18,364 nucleotides of DNA from an uncultured Collinsella sp. Its GTDB lineage: Bacteria > Actinomycetota > Coriobacteriia > Coriobacteriales > Coriobacteriaceae. The position numbers were made by a program, and so were the translations under genes. Every line of letters starts with the position of its first letter. Positions within the stretch are counted from its first letter, which is position 1. Shown here one piece after another: positions 7,928-17,365 of the stretch. The DNA is taken from contig CABRIF010000038.1 of the NCBI GenBank assembly GCA_902470925.1, positions 1 to 18,364 of the forward strand, given 5' to 3'. The notes beneath the pieces are model-generated. The model saw only the letters and a program-made list of their open reading frames with translations. It made no database searches and was not told the DNA's origin.

Positions 7928-9112
7928 ATGGCCAACGATACGCTCAAGCGCGTCAACAAGCAGCGCGACTCCACCCGCCGCGGCCTGCGGCAGAACGTGT
8001 GCCTTCCGGTGCTTGTCGCCTGGCTGGCACTGCTCGCCTACGGTTCGTTCATCATCTGGACGGCCTCGCTCACGATCGAGGAGGCGTCGTTTCCCCGCCA
8101 GCTGATGGGCATCGGGCTCGGTGCCGTGCTGGCCTTCCTCTGCTGGCGGACGGACTTCTCCGGGCTCGCCGGGCTGTCCACCCCGCTGCTGATCATCGAC
8201 GTGCTGGTCATGTTCACGCCCTATATCCCGGGGCTGTCCTACACCGGCGGCCTCGGCATGACGGGCTGGATCAAGATCCCGCTGATCGGCCTGACCTTTC
8301 AGCCGGTCGAGCTCGCCAAGCTCATCACCATCTTTCTGATGGCGTCGCTGGGGGCCCAGTACAACGGCCGTATCGAGAGCGTGCGCGACTATGTGAAGCT
8401 GTGCCTCATGCTCGCGGTGCCGTTCGGGGCCGCCGTGGTGGCCGGAGATCTGGGAAGCGGCTTGGTCGTGTTCTTCTCGGGGGCGGTCATCATCATGATG
8501 AGCGGGCCGCGCCGCGAATGGGTGCTGTGCACCGTCGCGATCGTCATCGGGCTGGTGTCGCTGCTGCTCGCGGCCGATTCGGTGCTCGACAACCTCCTGG
8601 GTCATGACGTGCTGCTCAAGCAGTACCAGATGAACCGCCTGCTCGTCTTCATCGACCCGGAGTCCGACACCTCGGGTTCGGGCTACAACCTGCTGCAGTC
8701 GCTGATCGCGGTGGGCTCGGGTGGATTTTTCGGCAAGGGCATCGGCCAGGCGTCCCAGGCGGGTGCGGGCTTTCTGCCCGAGGCACACACCGACTTCGTC
8801 TTCGCGCTGCTGTCCGAGGAGTTCGGCTTCGTGGGCGCGCTTGCCCTGCTTGCGCTGTTCGCCCTGCTGATCTTCTCCACGATCCGGGTGGCGTTTCGCA
8901 GCGAGTCGCTGTTCTTCAAACTTGTCTGCGTGGGTATCGTCGGTATGTGGACGTTCCAGATCCTGGAAGAGGTCGGCATGTGCATCGGGCTCATGCCGAT
9001 CACGGGCATCCCGCTGCCCTTCATCAGCTTCGGGTCAAGCTCCATGCTCATGCAGTGCGCTGCCGTGGGCATCGTGCAGTCCATCTGGCGCCGGCGCAGC
9101 AAGGTGACCTAA
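7928..9112 (+). CDS. rodA: RodA, SEDS-family peptidoglycan glycosyltransferase
   Basis: Polymerises lipid II into glycan strands in complex with PBP2. It is a 394-residue polytopic membrane protein of the FtsW/RodA/SpoVE family. Visible family marks are GGLGMTGWIKIPLIGLTFQP followed by ELAKL, the essential-Asp segment EAHTDFVFALLSEEFGFVGA (Asp289), and the C-terminal ITGIPLPFISFGSSSMLM. I prefer ATG at 7928, which has a perfect GAGGTGA (7916-7922) five bases upstream. GTG at 7919 is also in frame, but its spacing is too short. That ribosome site overlaps the end of the PBP2 gene, so translation of the two partners should be coupled. TAA stop at 9110. Confidence 0.96.
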   Translation: MANDTLKRVNKQRDSTRRGLRQNVCLPVLVAWLALLAYGSFIIWTASLTIEEASFPRQLMGIGLGAVLAFLCWRTDFSGLAGLSTPLLIIDVLVMFTPYIPGLSYTGGLGMTGWIKIPLIGLTFQPVELAKLITIFLMASLGAQYNGRIESVRDYVKLCLMLAVPFGAAVVAGDLGSGLVVFFSGAVIIMMSGPRREWVLCTVAIVIGLVSLLLAADSVLDNLLGHDVLLKQYQMNRLLVFIDPESDTSGSGYNLLQSLIAVGSGGFFGKGIGQASQAGAGFLPEAHTDFVFALLSEEFGFVGALALLALFALLIFSTIRVAFRSESLFFKLVCVGIVGMWTFQILEEVGMCIGLMPITGIPLPFISFGSSSMLMQCAAVGIVQSIWRRRSKVT

Positions 9113-9157
9113 CAGGCGGGCCCGCCCGTGCGGGTGCGCCCATGGTTCATGCAAGAC

Positions 9158-9175
9158 GGCCCCCTTCGCGGGGCC
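9158..9175 (+). promoter_or_regulatory. Hairpin in the rodA-DUF697 intergenic gap
   Basis: GGCCCC (9158-9163) pairs with GGGGCC (9170-9175) around the loop CTTCGC. Another palindrome, GGCGGGCCCGCC, lies at 9115-9126. Neither is followed by a T-run, so a classical terminator is not supported. They could reduce transcription from the cell-wall genes into the next gene. Confidence 0.35.
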
Positions 9176-9196
9176 TCGAGGTTCGAAAGGGTTCAT

Positions 9197-10093
9197 ATGG
9201 GGATTCCGCTTGATTCGGTATCGAGTGCCGTCAAGGTTCTGGATGCGGTGCGCGGCGATGTCGCCGCGCCGATTCGCGTGGCCGTGTTCGTCGACTCCAC
9301 CGCCACGCCCTATCTGATCGAGACGGTGCGCGAGGCGCTTGTCCCGCAGACCACCAGCGGCCTGGTCCGCGTGGAGCGCCTGGGCGAGACACGCGCGACC
9401 GTGAAGGACGACACCGACGTCGTGCTCGTGCTGTCCTGCGGCAGCGAACGGCTGCAGGCCCGTGTCCAGGAGCTCGTCGTGTGCGGCGCCCCGGTGGCGG
9501 TGGTGGCGGAGTCGAGCGTGGAGGTGCCGTTCATCGAGCACGATACGCCCATGCTCGGGCTGGTGGCTGCCACCGATGCGGTCCACCTGCTATCCTCGCT
9601 GGCGCGCTGGATCCTCGATCGCACCGATAAGGACACGGCGTTTGCCGCCAACTTCCCGTTCATGCGCATCGCCGCAGCGCGTCACCTGGTGGGGTCGGCC
9701 GCGGTGGGCAACCTGGCCTGCGGGGCGCTGTTCTTCATCCCCGGCGCCGATTTCCCGGTCATGACCGCCGCCCAGCTCGGCATGATGCTGCGTCTGGCCG
9801 CCGTGTTCGGCCGGCCCCTGCGCCCCGAGCGCGCCTGGGAGGCGGCCGCCGTCATGGCGGGCGCCGTGGCGCTCAGGGCCGTGGCGCGCGCGGTCGCGCC
9901 CCGGGCCGGCGTGGCGTCGTTTGCGGTCAAGGCGGTGCTGGGCGGCGCGGGCACCTACGCGATGGGCTTGGCGCTCATGGCTTTCTACGAGCGCGATGTG
10001 GACTACACGCGCGCCAACGAGGCGCTCGGGGGCCTGGTGACGCGCGTCCGCCGTGCGATCGGCGGCGCCGTCCAAGCACCGGTGCCGGCATAG
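9197..10093 (+). CDS. DUF697-like membrane protein with a possible degenerate GTPase-like N-terminal half
   Basis: Function unknown. Residues ~145-285 resemble DUF697, the hydrophobic domain often fused to Era-like GTPases: FPFMRIAAARHLVGSAAVGN, PGADFPVMTAAQLGMMLRLA, then glycine-rich helices ending in YAMGLALMAFYERDVDYT. The first ~110 residues alternate strands and helices (IRVAVFVDSTATPYLIETV, DVVLVLSCGSERLQARV, APVAVVAESSVEVP) in the order of a small GTPase or Rossmann-type fold, but there is no P-loop GxxxxGKS and no NKxD. I infer a nucleotide-binding-dead or repurposed G-like domain. ATG at 9197 follows GAAAGGG (9185-9191). It lies 84 bases after rodA and 17 before the radical SAM gene. 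The DUF697 assignment is by eye and should be tested with a profile search. Confidence 0.7.
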   Translation: MGIPLDSVSSAVKVLDAVRGDVAAPIRVAVFVDSTATPYLIETVREALVPQTTSGLVRVERLGETRATVKDDTDVVLVLSCGSERLQARVQELVVCGAPVAVVAESSVEVPFIEHDTPMLGLVAATDAVHLLSSLARWILDRTDKDTAFAANFPFMRIAAARHLVGSAAVGNLACGALFFIPGADFPVMTAAQLGMMLRLAAVFGRPLRPERAWEAAAVMAGAVALRAVARAVAPRAGVASFAVKAVLGGAGTYAMGLALMAFYERDVDYTRANEALGGLVTRVRRAIGGAVQAPVPA

Positions 10094-10110
10094 GCGCACG
10101 GGAGGAACGC

Positions 10111-11988
10111 ATGCGAATCGCCTACGAGAACCGCTTCGACGCGCTCGAGCCGCTGCTGGCGCGCGTCGAGAAGCCCGCGCGCTACATCAACCACGAGTGG
10201 GGCGCGCTCTATCAGCCCGCCGCCGCGCACCGCTGCGTGCTCATCTACCCGGACGTGTATGAGGTCGGCCTGCCCAACCAGGGTATCGCCATCCTGTACC
10301 GCAACCTCAACGAGGCTCCCGGGCTGTCCTGCGAGCGCGCCTACATTCCCTGGGTGGACATGGCCGACGAGATGCGCGCCGCCGGCGTGCCGCTGCTGTC
10401 GCTGGAGGGTGCCGCGCCCGTGGCGTCGTTCGACGTCGTGGGCTTCCACGTGCCCCATGAGATGGCGTGCACCAACTACCTGGAGGGGCTCGACCTGGCG
10501 GGCATCCCGCTGCACGCCTGCGACCGCGGCGAGGACGACCCCATCGTGATCTGCGGCGGCCCGTCGGTCTACAACCCCGAGCCGCTGGCGCCGTTTTTCG
10601 ACGTCATGCTCATCGGCGAGGGCGAGGAGCAGATCGTCGAGTTCTGCCAGCGCCATCGCGAGCTGCGCGATGCGGGCGTGCCGCGCGCCGAGATGCTGCG
10701 TGAGCTGGCGCACATCGGCGGCGCCTACGTGCCGTCCCTGTACGAGGTGCGCCACGACCAGCCCTGCTCGCCGCACGGCTATACGGTCCCAAAGCCGGGC
10801 GCCGATGTGCCCGAGGTCGTGCACAAGCGCGTGGTGGCCGACTTCGGCGCCACCAACCCGGTGCCCCAGGCCGTCGTACCCTACATGCAGATCGTCCAGG
10901 ACCGCCTGTGCGTCGAGGTGCTGCGCGGGTGCGCCCGCGGCTGCCGCTTCTGCCAGGCGGGCATGACCTACCGCCCGGTGCGCGAGCGCTCGGCCGACCA
11001 GGTAGTCGCCGCCGTCACGAACGGCCTTGCCACTATGGGCTACGACGAGGTCTCCCTGAACTCGCTGTCCACGACCGACCACTCCGCCTGCGCCGAGATC
11101 CTGCATCGCCTGAACCGGCGCCTGGGCGACACCGGCATCTCCATCTCGGTGCCCTCGCAGCGCCTGGATTCCTTCGGGGTCGACATGGCTGCCGCGGTGG
11201 CGGGGGAGAAGAAGGGCGGCCTCACCTTCGCGCCCGAGGCCGGCAGCCAGCGCATGCGCGACATCATCAACAAGAACGTGACGGAGGAGGACCTCGAGCG
11301 GGCCTGCCGAGCGGCCTTCGAGGCCGGCTGGCGCCGCGTGAAGCTCTACTTCATGATGGGGTTGCCCGGCGAGACCGACGAGGATATCGTGGCCATCGCC
11401 GAGCTCGCCGATCATACGCTCGAGATCGCGCGCGAGGTTGTTCCGCCGGCGCAGCGCGGCTCCATCTCGGTGTCCATCTCCGTGTCGGTGTTCATCCCCA
11501 AGGCCCACACGCCGTTCCAATGGTGCCCCCAGCTCGACGACGCCGAGGTCAAGCGCCGCCAGCAGCTGCTGTTCGCCTCCGTGCGCAACCGCGCGGTGCG
11601 CGTCCACTGCCACGATGCGGCCACCTCCCTCATCGAGGCCATCATGAGCCGCGGCGGGCGCGACATGGCCCCGCTCATCGAGGGCGCCTGGCGGCGCGGC
11701 CAGCGCTTCGACGCCTGGACCGAGCAGTTCGACCTCGGGCGCTGGGAGGAGGCGGCCGCCGAGCTCGGCATCGACCTGCGTGCGTGCGCGCAGGAATCCT
11801 TCGAGCTCGACTGGCGTCTGCCCTGGGAGCACGTGAGCTGCGGCGTGTCGCGTGGATACCTCCTGCGCGAGTACCGTCGTTCGCTCGAGGGCGTCACCAC
11901 GCCCGATTGCACGCGCGCGTCCTGTACGGGCTGCGGTGCGTGCCCGACCCTGCACGCCGACAACGTATTGGTGGGTGAGCGCGCATGA
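10111..11988 (+). CDS. TIGR03960-family B12-binding-type radical SAM protein
   Basis: Radical SAM enzyme of unestablished reaction. The N-terminal ~180 residues form a cobalamin-binding-like Rossmann region (LIYPDVYEVGLPNQGIAILY, VICGGPSVYNPEP, GEGEEQIVEF) but lack the DxHxxG lower-ligand motif. The radical SAM core carries the 4Fe-4S ligands Cys274, Cys278 and Cys281 in RGCARGCRFCQAG. The SAM-site stretches SVPSQRLDSF and LTFAPEAGSQRMRDIINKNV are typical of the family. A second Cys set closes the protein at 600, 605, 608 and 611 (CTRASCTGCGAC) and could hold another cluster or zinc. ATG at 10111 follows GGAGGA (10101-10106). Its TGA overlaps the next gene's ATG by four bases, which indicates translational coupling with its usual partner. 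Length 625 residues, normal for the family. Confidence 0.9.
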   Translation: MRIAYENRFDALEPLLARVEKPARYINHEWGALYQPAAAHRCVLIYPDVYEVGLPNQGIAILYRNLNEAPGLSCERAYIPWVDMADEMRAAGVPLLSLEGAAPVASFDVVGFHVPHEMACTNYLEGLDLAGIPLHACDRGEDDPIVICGGPSVYNPEPLAPFFDVMLIGEGEEQIVEFCQRHRELRDAGVPRAEMLRELAHIGGAYVPSLYEVRHDQPCSPHGYTVPKPGADVPEVVHKRVVADFGATNPVPQAVVPYMQIVQDRLCVEVLRGCARGCRFCQAGMTYRPVRERSADQVVAAVTNGLATMGYDEVSLNSLSTTDHSACAEILHRLNRRLGDTGISISVPSQRLDSFGVDMAAAVAGEKKGGLTFAPEAGSQRMRDIINKNVTEEDLERACRAAFEAGWRRVKLYFMMGLPGETDEDIVAIAELADHTLEIAREVVPPAQRGSISVSISVSVFIPKAHTPFQWCPQLDDAEVKRRQQLLFASVRNRAVRVHCHDAATSLIEAIMSRGGRDMAPLIEGAWRRGQRFDAWTEQFDLGRWEEAAAELGIDLRACAQESFELDWRLPWEHVSCGVSRGYLLREYRRSLEGVTTPDCTRASCTGCGACPTLHADNVLVGERA

Positions 11989-12842
11989 GCAATCCGCTCG
12001 AGCCGACCCTGTTCCGCCTGCGCGTGGCCTATCCGAAACTCGGTCGCCTGAAGTACCTGGGGCATCTGGAGCTCATCCACACCGTCGAGCAGATCGTGCG
12101 CCGCGCGCGACTGCCCTATGCCGTCACACAGGGGTTCTCCCCGCACATGCGCATCGCCTACACCTCGGCGCTGCCGGTGGGTACCTCCTCTGCCGCCGAG
12201 TACTTCGACGTCTACCTCACCGAGCTGGTGCCCGCCCCCGCCGCCCTCGAGCGCCTGCGCAGCGCCGCCCCGGCCGAGGTGCGCCCGCTTGCCGCCGCCT
12301 ACGTGGAGCTGAGGCGTCCGGCTCTCACCGCCGAGATCAACCGGGTGGACTACCTCATCGAACTCGCCTTCGCCTCCGGTGCCGAGGTGGGTGCGCGATC
12401 GCTTGATGCGGTGTTCACCCGCTGGCTGGAGGAGGGCATCGAGATTCCGTACCGCCGCGGCAAGAAGGAGAAGGTTCTCGATGTGCGCCGGGTGCTGTGC
12501 TCGGCGCGCTGCGGGCGGGGCGCGGACGGCCGCGCCCGGATCGCGCTCGCCACCCGCTGCGACAACGACGGCTCCCTGCGCCCCGAGATCCTCATCGCCG
12601 CCCTCGACCAGGCGCTGCGCGGGCTTACGCCGGGCGTCGACGCCCCGATCGTCTCAACGGGAATCCAGCAGCTCACCGCCATTGCAACCCACCAGGTGGA
12701 ACGCTGCGGGCAGCGCATCGTCGACGATGCGGGCGCCGCGGCCTGGCCGCTCGGCGCGCCGTGTGCGCCGCCCGCGGGCAGCCTTTCGGCCGACGCCGAC
12801 GGGTGGTCCTTTGTCGAGCCTGTGAATATGCAGGGCAAATGA
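11985..12842 (+). CDS. TIGR03936/DUF2344 radical SAM-associated protein
   Basis: Function unknown; the family is almost always next to, or fused with, the TIGR03960 radical SAM protein and presumably acts with it. The 285 residues open with the family signature: RVAYPKLGRLKYLGHLELIH, then RRARLPYAVTQGFSPHMRIA and ALPVGTSSAAEYFDVYL. No catalytic motif of a known enzyme is visible, so it may recognise the substrate or form a complex. ATG at 11985 overlaps the TGA of the upstream gene (ATGA). The stop at 12840 lies 80 bases before rplU, close to the promoter that drives rplU-rpmA. Position next to ribosomal protein L21/L27 genes is common for this pair and hints at a link with RNA or ribosome biology, which is unproven. 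Confidence 0.9.
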   Translation: MSNPLEPTLFRLRVAYPKLGRLKYLGHLELIHTVEQIVRRARLPYAVTQGFSPHMRIAYTSALPVGTSSAAEYFDVYLTELVPAPAALERLRSAAPAEVRPLAAAYVELRRPALTAEINRVDYLIELAFASGAEVGARSLDAVFTRWLEEGIEIPYRRGKKEKVLDVRRVLCSARCGRGADGRARIALATRCDNDGSLRPEILIAALDQALRGLTPGVDAPIVSTGIQQLTAIATHQVERCGQRIVDDAGAAAWPLGAPCAPPAGSLSADADGWSFVEPVNMQGK

Positions 12843-12854
12843 TGATTTCATCCG

Positions 12855-12883
12855 TTGACGCGTCCCAGACCACCTGATACCAT
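12855..12883 (+). promoter_or_regulatory. Strong sigma-A-type promoter for rplU-rpmA
   Basis: TTGACG at 12855-12860 (five of six bases of the -35 consensus) is separated by 17 bases from TACCAT at 12878-12883, and TGA at 12875-12877 gives an extended -10. Transcription would begin near 12890, leaving a leader of about 33 bases. It lies just after the DUF2344 stop and suits a highly expressed ribosomal protein operon. Confidence 0.6.
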
Positions 12884-12922
12884 ATCCGACTGTTGCACAA
12901 CTGATGCATGAAGGGCAAGAAC

Positions 12923-13294
12923 ATGTACGCAATCGTTTCCACCGGCGGCAAGCAGTATAAAGTCGCCACCGATGACGTCATCACTGTCGAGAAGATCGAG
13001 GGCGAGGCCGGCACCAAGGTCACGCTGCCCGTTCTCTTCCTGAACGACGGCAAGAAGATCGTCACGGATCCTGCCAAGCTCGTCAAGGCAAAGGTCACTG
13101 CTGAAATTCTCGAGCAGTTCAAGGGCGAGAAGCAGCTTGTCTACAAGTTCCACAAGCGCAAGCGCTACCACCGCCTCAAGGGCCACCGTCAGCAGCTCAC
13201 CAAGATCAAGATCACCAAGGTGCAGGCTACCTCGCGCGCGGCCGCTAAGAAGACCACCAAGGCCGAGGAGCCGGCTGCTCCCGTCGCCGAGTAA
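12923..13294 (+). CDS. rplU: 50S ribosomal protein L21
   Basis: Large-subunit ribosomal protein that binds 23S rRNA. It starts with the classical MYAIVSTGGKQYKV and contains the family segments YKFHKRKRYHRLKGHRQ and QLTKIKITKV. The body is normal, followed by an Ala/Lys/Glu-rich tail of about 22 residues (ATSRAAAKKTTKAEEPAAP), giving 123 residues instead of about 103. ATG at 12923 has GAAGGG (12910-12915) seven bases upstream; an in-frame ATG at 12908 would precede that site and would add five residues before the conserved start. Codon choice (many AAG, AAC, GTC/GTT) differs from the GC-saturated neighbours, as expected for a strongly expressed gene. Confidence 0.97.
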   Translation: MYAIVSTGGKQYKVATDDVITVEKIEGEAGTKVTLPVLFLNDGKKIVTDPAKLVKAKVTAEILEQFKGEKQLVYKFHKRKRYHRLKGHRQQLTKIKITKVQATSRAAAKKTTKAEEPAAPVAE

Positions 13295-13337
13295 CGCGAG
13301 CATTCGCATATCTATCGTTTAGAGAGCAGGTACCACC

Positions 13338-15224
<1,887 letters not shown>

Positions 15225-15225
<1 letters not shown>

Positions 15226-15932
15226 TGGATGCCCCGTCGCTTCCGCTGCCTCCGCTGGGCGCCGACCCGGCGCGCATCTACCGTCTGGGGATCATGGGCG
15301 GCACCTTCGATCCCATCCACTACGGCCATCTCGTCACCGCCGAGCAGGCGCGCGAGGCGCTCGATCTGGACCTGGTGCTGTTCATGCCCGCCGGCTCCCC
15401 GGCATTCAAGCAGGACCAGGCGGTGTCGTCGGGTGAGGATCGCTATGCGATGACCTTGCTCGCCACGGCCGCCAACCCCGCCTTCATCGCCAGCCGCTTC
15501 GAGATCGACCGCGCCGGCATCACCTATACGGTCGATACCCTGCGCGCCCTGCGTGCACGATACCCCAACAACGTCGAGCTCTACTTCATCACCGGGGCCG
15601 ACGCCATCATCGAGATTCTCACCTGGCACGACGCCGACAGCATCGCCGGCCTGGCCACGCTGATCGCCGCCACGCGCCCCGGCTACGATATCGACCAGGC
15701 GAAAGCGCGGATCAAGGCCTCCGGCATCGAGTTCGATATCCGCTACATCGAGATCCCGGCACTGGCCATCAGCTCGACCAACATCCGCGAGCGCGTAGCG
15801 AGCGGCAAAAGCGTGCGGTATCTCACGTCGGAGTCCGTCTTGGGCTATATCGCCAAGAACGGGTTGTACAATACCCCTGTATGCGATCGCATGCAGGAGC
15901 CGGGCCCGGAAAGGGGGAGTCATGAGCGATGA
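15225..15932 (+). CDS. nadD: Nicotinate-nucleotide adenylyltransferase
   Basis: Transfers AMP from ATP to nicotinate mononucleotide to form deamido-NAD in NAD synthesis. Its nucleotidyltransferase signatures are GGTFDPIHYGH at 25-35 (catalytic His32 and His35 of HxGH) and ISSTNIRERVASGKSVRYL near the C-terminus. The start ATG at 15225 overlaps the obgE TGA (TGATG), and GGGGA at 15213-15217 serves as the ribosome site. An in-frame ATG at 15207 lies within obgE and is less likely. About 20 Pro-rich residues precede the core, and a short polar tail follows it. Its end overlaps yqeK by 11 bases. Length 235 residues. Confidence 0.96.
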
Positions 15933-16521
15933 GGAGCTGCGGGCGCTCGAGCGCATCGCCGATATGCTGCGCGTGCGCATGAGCGGCGCACCGCGACGCC
16001 TTGCGCACTCGCTCGGCGTGGCCGATACCGCCGCGCATTTGGCCGAGGTCTACGGGGTCGACGTGTTCTCGGCGCGGGCAGCCGGGCTGGTGCACGATTG
16101 GGACAAGGTCCTCACCGACGAGGAGCTGCTCACGCGCGCGGCGCGCTATGGGATTCCCGTCGCCGGCTCCCCGGTGCGGGCCGTCGGGCTGTTGCATGGC
16201 CCGGTGGCCGCCCGCGAGCTCGCCGAGATCTTCCCCGAGCTTTCCGCCGACGTGCTGCAGGCGGTTGCGCGCCATACGGTCGGGGCGACCGACATGACGC
16301 CGCTCGACATGGTGGTGTTCGTGGCCGATGCCATCGAGCCCGGCCGACGGGGGAGCTATGCCGTCGAGCTGCGCGATGCGGTCGGCGAGGTGAGCTTGGA
16401 GGAGCTGTTCTTCCGGTGCTTTTCACAGGGGCTCGCCTACGTTATCTCCGGCGGGCGCTACCTGTACCCAACCGCCATCGACATCTACAACGCCTATGCG
16501 GCCCGTCGCGGTCGCGCCTGA
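15922..16521 (+). CDS. yqeK: YqeK-type HD-domain hydrolase, probable Ap4A hydrolase
   Basis: HD-domain phosphohydrolase; members of this family cleave the alarmone Ap4A symmetrically to two ADP. Metal ligands of the HD superfamily can be read directly: His29 (RLAHSLGVADTA), His58-Asp59 (GLVHDWDK), His92 (LLHGPVAA), His118 (ARHTVGATDM) and Asp136 (VVFVADAIEPGR). Length 199 residues is normal. ATG at 15922 lies inside the end of nadD and is preceded by the strong purine site AAGGGGGAG (15911-15919). The order nadD-yqeK-rsfS is conserved in many Gram-positives and supports the call. Confidence 0.94.
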   Translation: MSDEELRALERIADMLRVRMSGAPRRLAHSLGVADTAAHLAEVYGVDVFSARAAGLVHDWDKVLTDEELLTRAARYGIPVAGSPVRAVGLLHGPVAARELAEIFPELSADVLQAVARHTVGATDMTPLDMVVFVADAIEPGRRGSYAVELRDAVGEVSLEELFFRCFSQGLAYVISGGRYLYPTAIDIYNAYAARRGRA

Positions 16522-16538
16522 ACGACGAAAGGGTTTAC

Positions 16539-16973
16539 ATGACAGCCGAGACCATCAACGACACCGCCGAGGCTTCCATCGACGAGGAGCGTGCTTCGGT
16601 CGACCGCAGCGCCGCCTCGCTTTCCTCCCGCGGCATCGAGGCCCGCGAGGTCGCTCGTGTGGCGGCAGCGGCCGCCGACGACAAGAAGGCGACCGACATC
16701 GCGGTGATCGACCTCACGGAGCACTCCGATGTGTGCGATTACTTCGTGATCGCCACCGGCTCCAACAACCGCCAGGTCGATGCGGTGGTCGATGAGATCG
16801 AGGAGCGCGTCGCCGCCGCCTGCGGCGAGCATCCCTTCTCCATCGAGGGCCGTGAGGAGCGCACCTGGATCCTGATGGACTACGGTAGCGTAGTGGTGCA
16901 TGTCTTCACGCCCGAGGCGCGCGAGTACTATCGCCTGGAGAAACTCTGGAAGAGCGCTCCCACCCTCGACTAA
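16539..16973 (+). CDS. rsfS: Ribosome silencing factor RsfS
   Basis: Binds ribosomal protein L14 and blocks joining of the two subunits, lowering translation when nutrients are scarce. Residues ~30-144 are the RsfS/Iojap domain: VARVAAAAADDKKATDIAVI, CDYFVIATGSNNRQVDAVVD, WILMDYGSVVVHVFTPEARE and YYRLEKLW. An acidic N-terminal extension of about 28 residues (DTAEASIDEERASVDRS) is added to the usual core. ATG at 16539 has GAAAGGG (16527-16533) five bases upstream and lies 17 bases after yqeK. The first repeat of the downstream array begins one base after its TAA, and no terminator is visible between them. Confidence 0.95.
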   Translation: MTAETINDTAEASIDEERASVDRSAASLSSRGIEAREVARVAAAAADDKKATDIAVIDLTEHSDVCDYFVIATGSNNRQVDAVVDEIEERVAAACGEHPFSIEGREERTWILMDYGSVVVHVFTPEAREYYRLEKLWKSAPTLD

Positions 16974-16974
16974 T

Positions 16975-17061
16975 CACTTTGGGGACGGGGTCGTTTCGTT
17001 CGTCAGTTTGGGGACGGGGTCGTTTCGTTTGTCAGTTTGAGGACGGGGTCGATCCGTTTGC
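16975..17061 (+). repeat. Three tandem 29-bp GGGGACGGGGTC repeats after rsfS
   Basis: Three adjoining 29-base units lie at 16975-17003, 17004-17032 and 17033-17061. Units 1 and 2 differ at two positions; unit 3 has GAGGACGGGG instead of GGGGACGGGG and a different last third (TCGATCCG). The common core is TTTGGGGACGGGGTCG. There are no spacers between units. This is the 5' part of a larger repeat cluster shared with the neighbouring transposase. Confidence 0.92.
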
Positions 17062-17113
17062 CCCACCGTCAGCCCGTGAGCCCGGGAATCGGCCTCGTCC
17101 CGCAGTTTGGCTG

Positions 17114-17140
17114 CAGTTTGGGGACGGGGTCGATTCGTAT
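17114..17140 (+). repeat. Dispersed repeat copy 4
   Basis: CAGTTTGGGGACGGGGTC followed by GATTCGTAT. It shares the core of the tandem units, but its tail is the GATTCGTAT type instead of GTTTCGTT. It is preceded by a partial copy of the repeat's first bases at 17103-17110 (CAGTTTGG), which looks like an incomplete duplication. Confidence 0.9.
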
Positions 17141-17154
17141 TGGCGCGACCTTCG

Positions 17155-17179
17155 TTTTGGGGACGGGGTCGATTCGTAT
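17155..17179 (+). repeat. Dispersed repeat copy 5
   Basis: TTTTGGGGACGGGGTC followed by GATTCGTAT. It is identical to copy 4 over 22 bases (17158-17179 and 17119-17140). The two copies are 39 bases apart, start to start. Confidence 0.9.
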
Positions 17180-17365
17180 CGGGGGCGAATCCGATCGGAG
17201 CTGCGGATGAGAAGTCGGACCGTGCATGTGGAGCGAACTGGAAGCCCCATCCCGATCCATTTCCCGCATGCGAAGCGGCCCGCCCCTCTTCCGGCCCTAA
17301 TCTGCGAAGCAGCCATGCCCCACCGTGGCCTGAAGCAATTCCCTCTCTTTGTTCTGCCCAAGTCC

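Noticed and set aside
5323..7974. Very long minus-strand open frame (about 880 codons) opposite mreD, PBP2 and the start of rodA
   Set aside because: It is antisense to genes with clear family motifs. Its composition is rich in Gly/Ala/Val/His/Arg, as expected for the complement of GC-rich codons. No ribosome site or domain is visible.
10003..11955. Minus-strand open frame of about 650 codons opposite the radical SAM gene
   Set aside because: The plus-strand protein has intact radical SAM motifs; the antisense product is low-complexity and matches no family I recognise.
16098..16538. A long N-terminal extension of RsfS overlapping yqeK
   Set aside because: The yqeK frame has all HD metal ligands over this region. 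GAAAGGG before ATG 16539 sets the rsfS start.
16975..17061. CRISPR array
   Set aside because: The three 29-base units adjoin directly with no spacers, the copies vary, and there are no cas genes.
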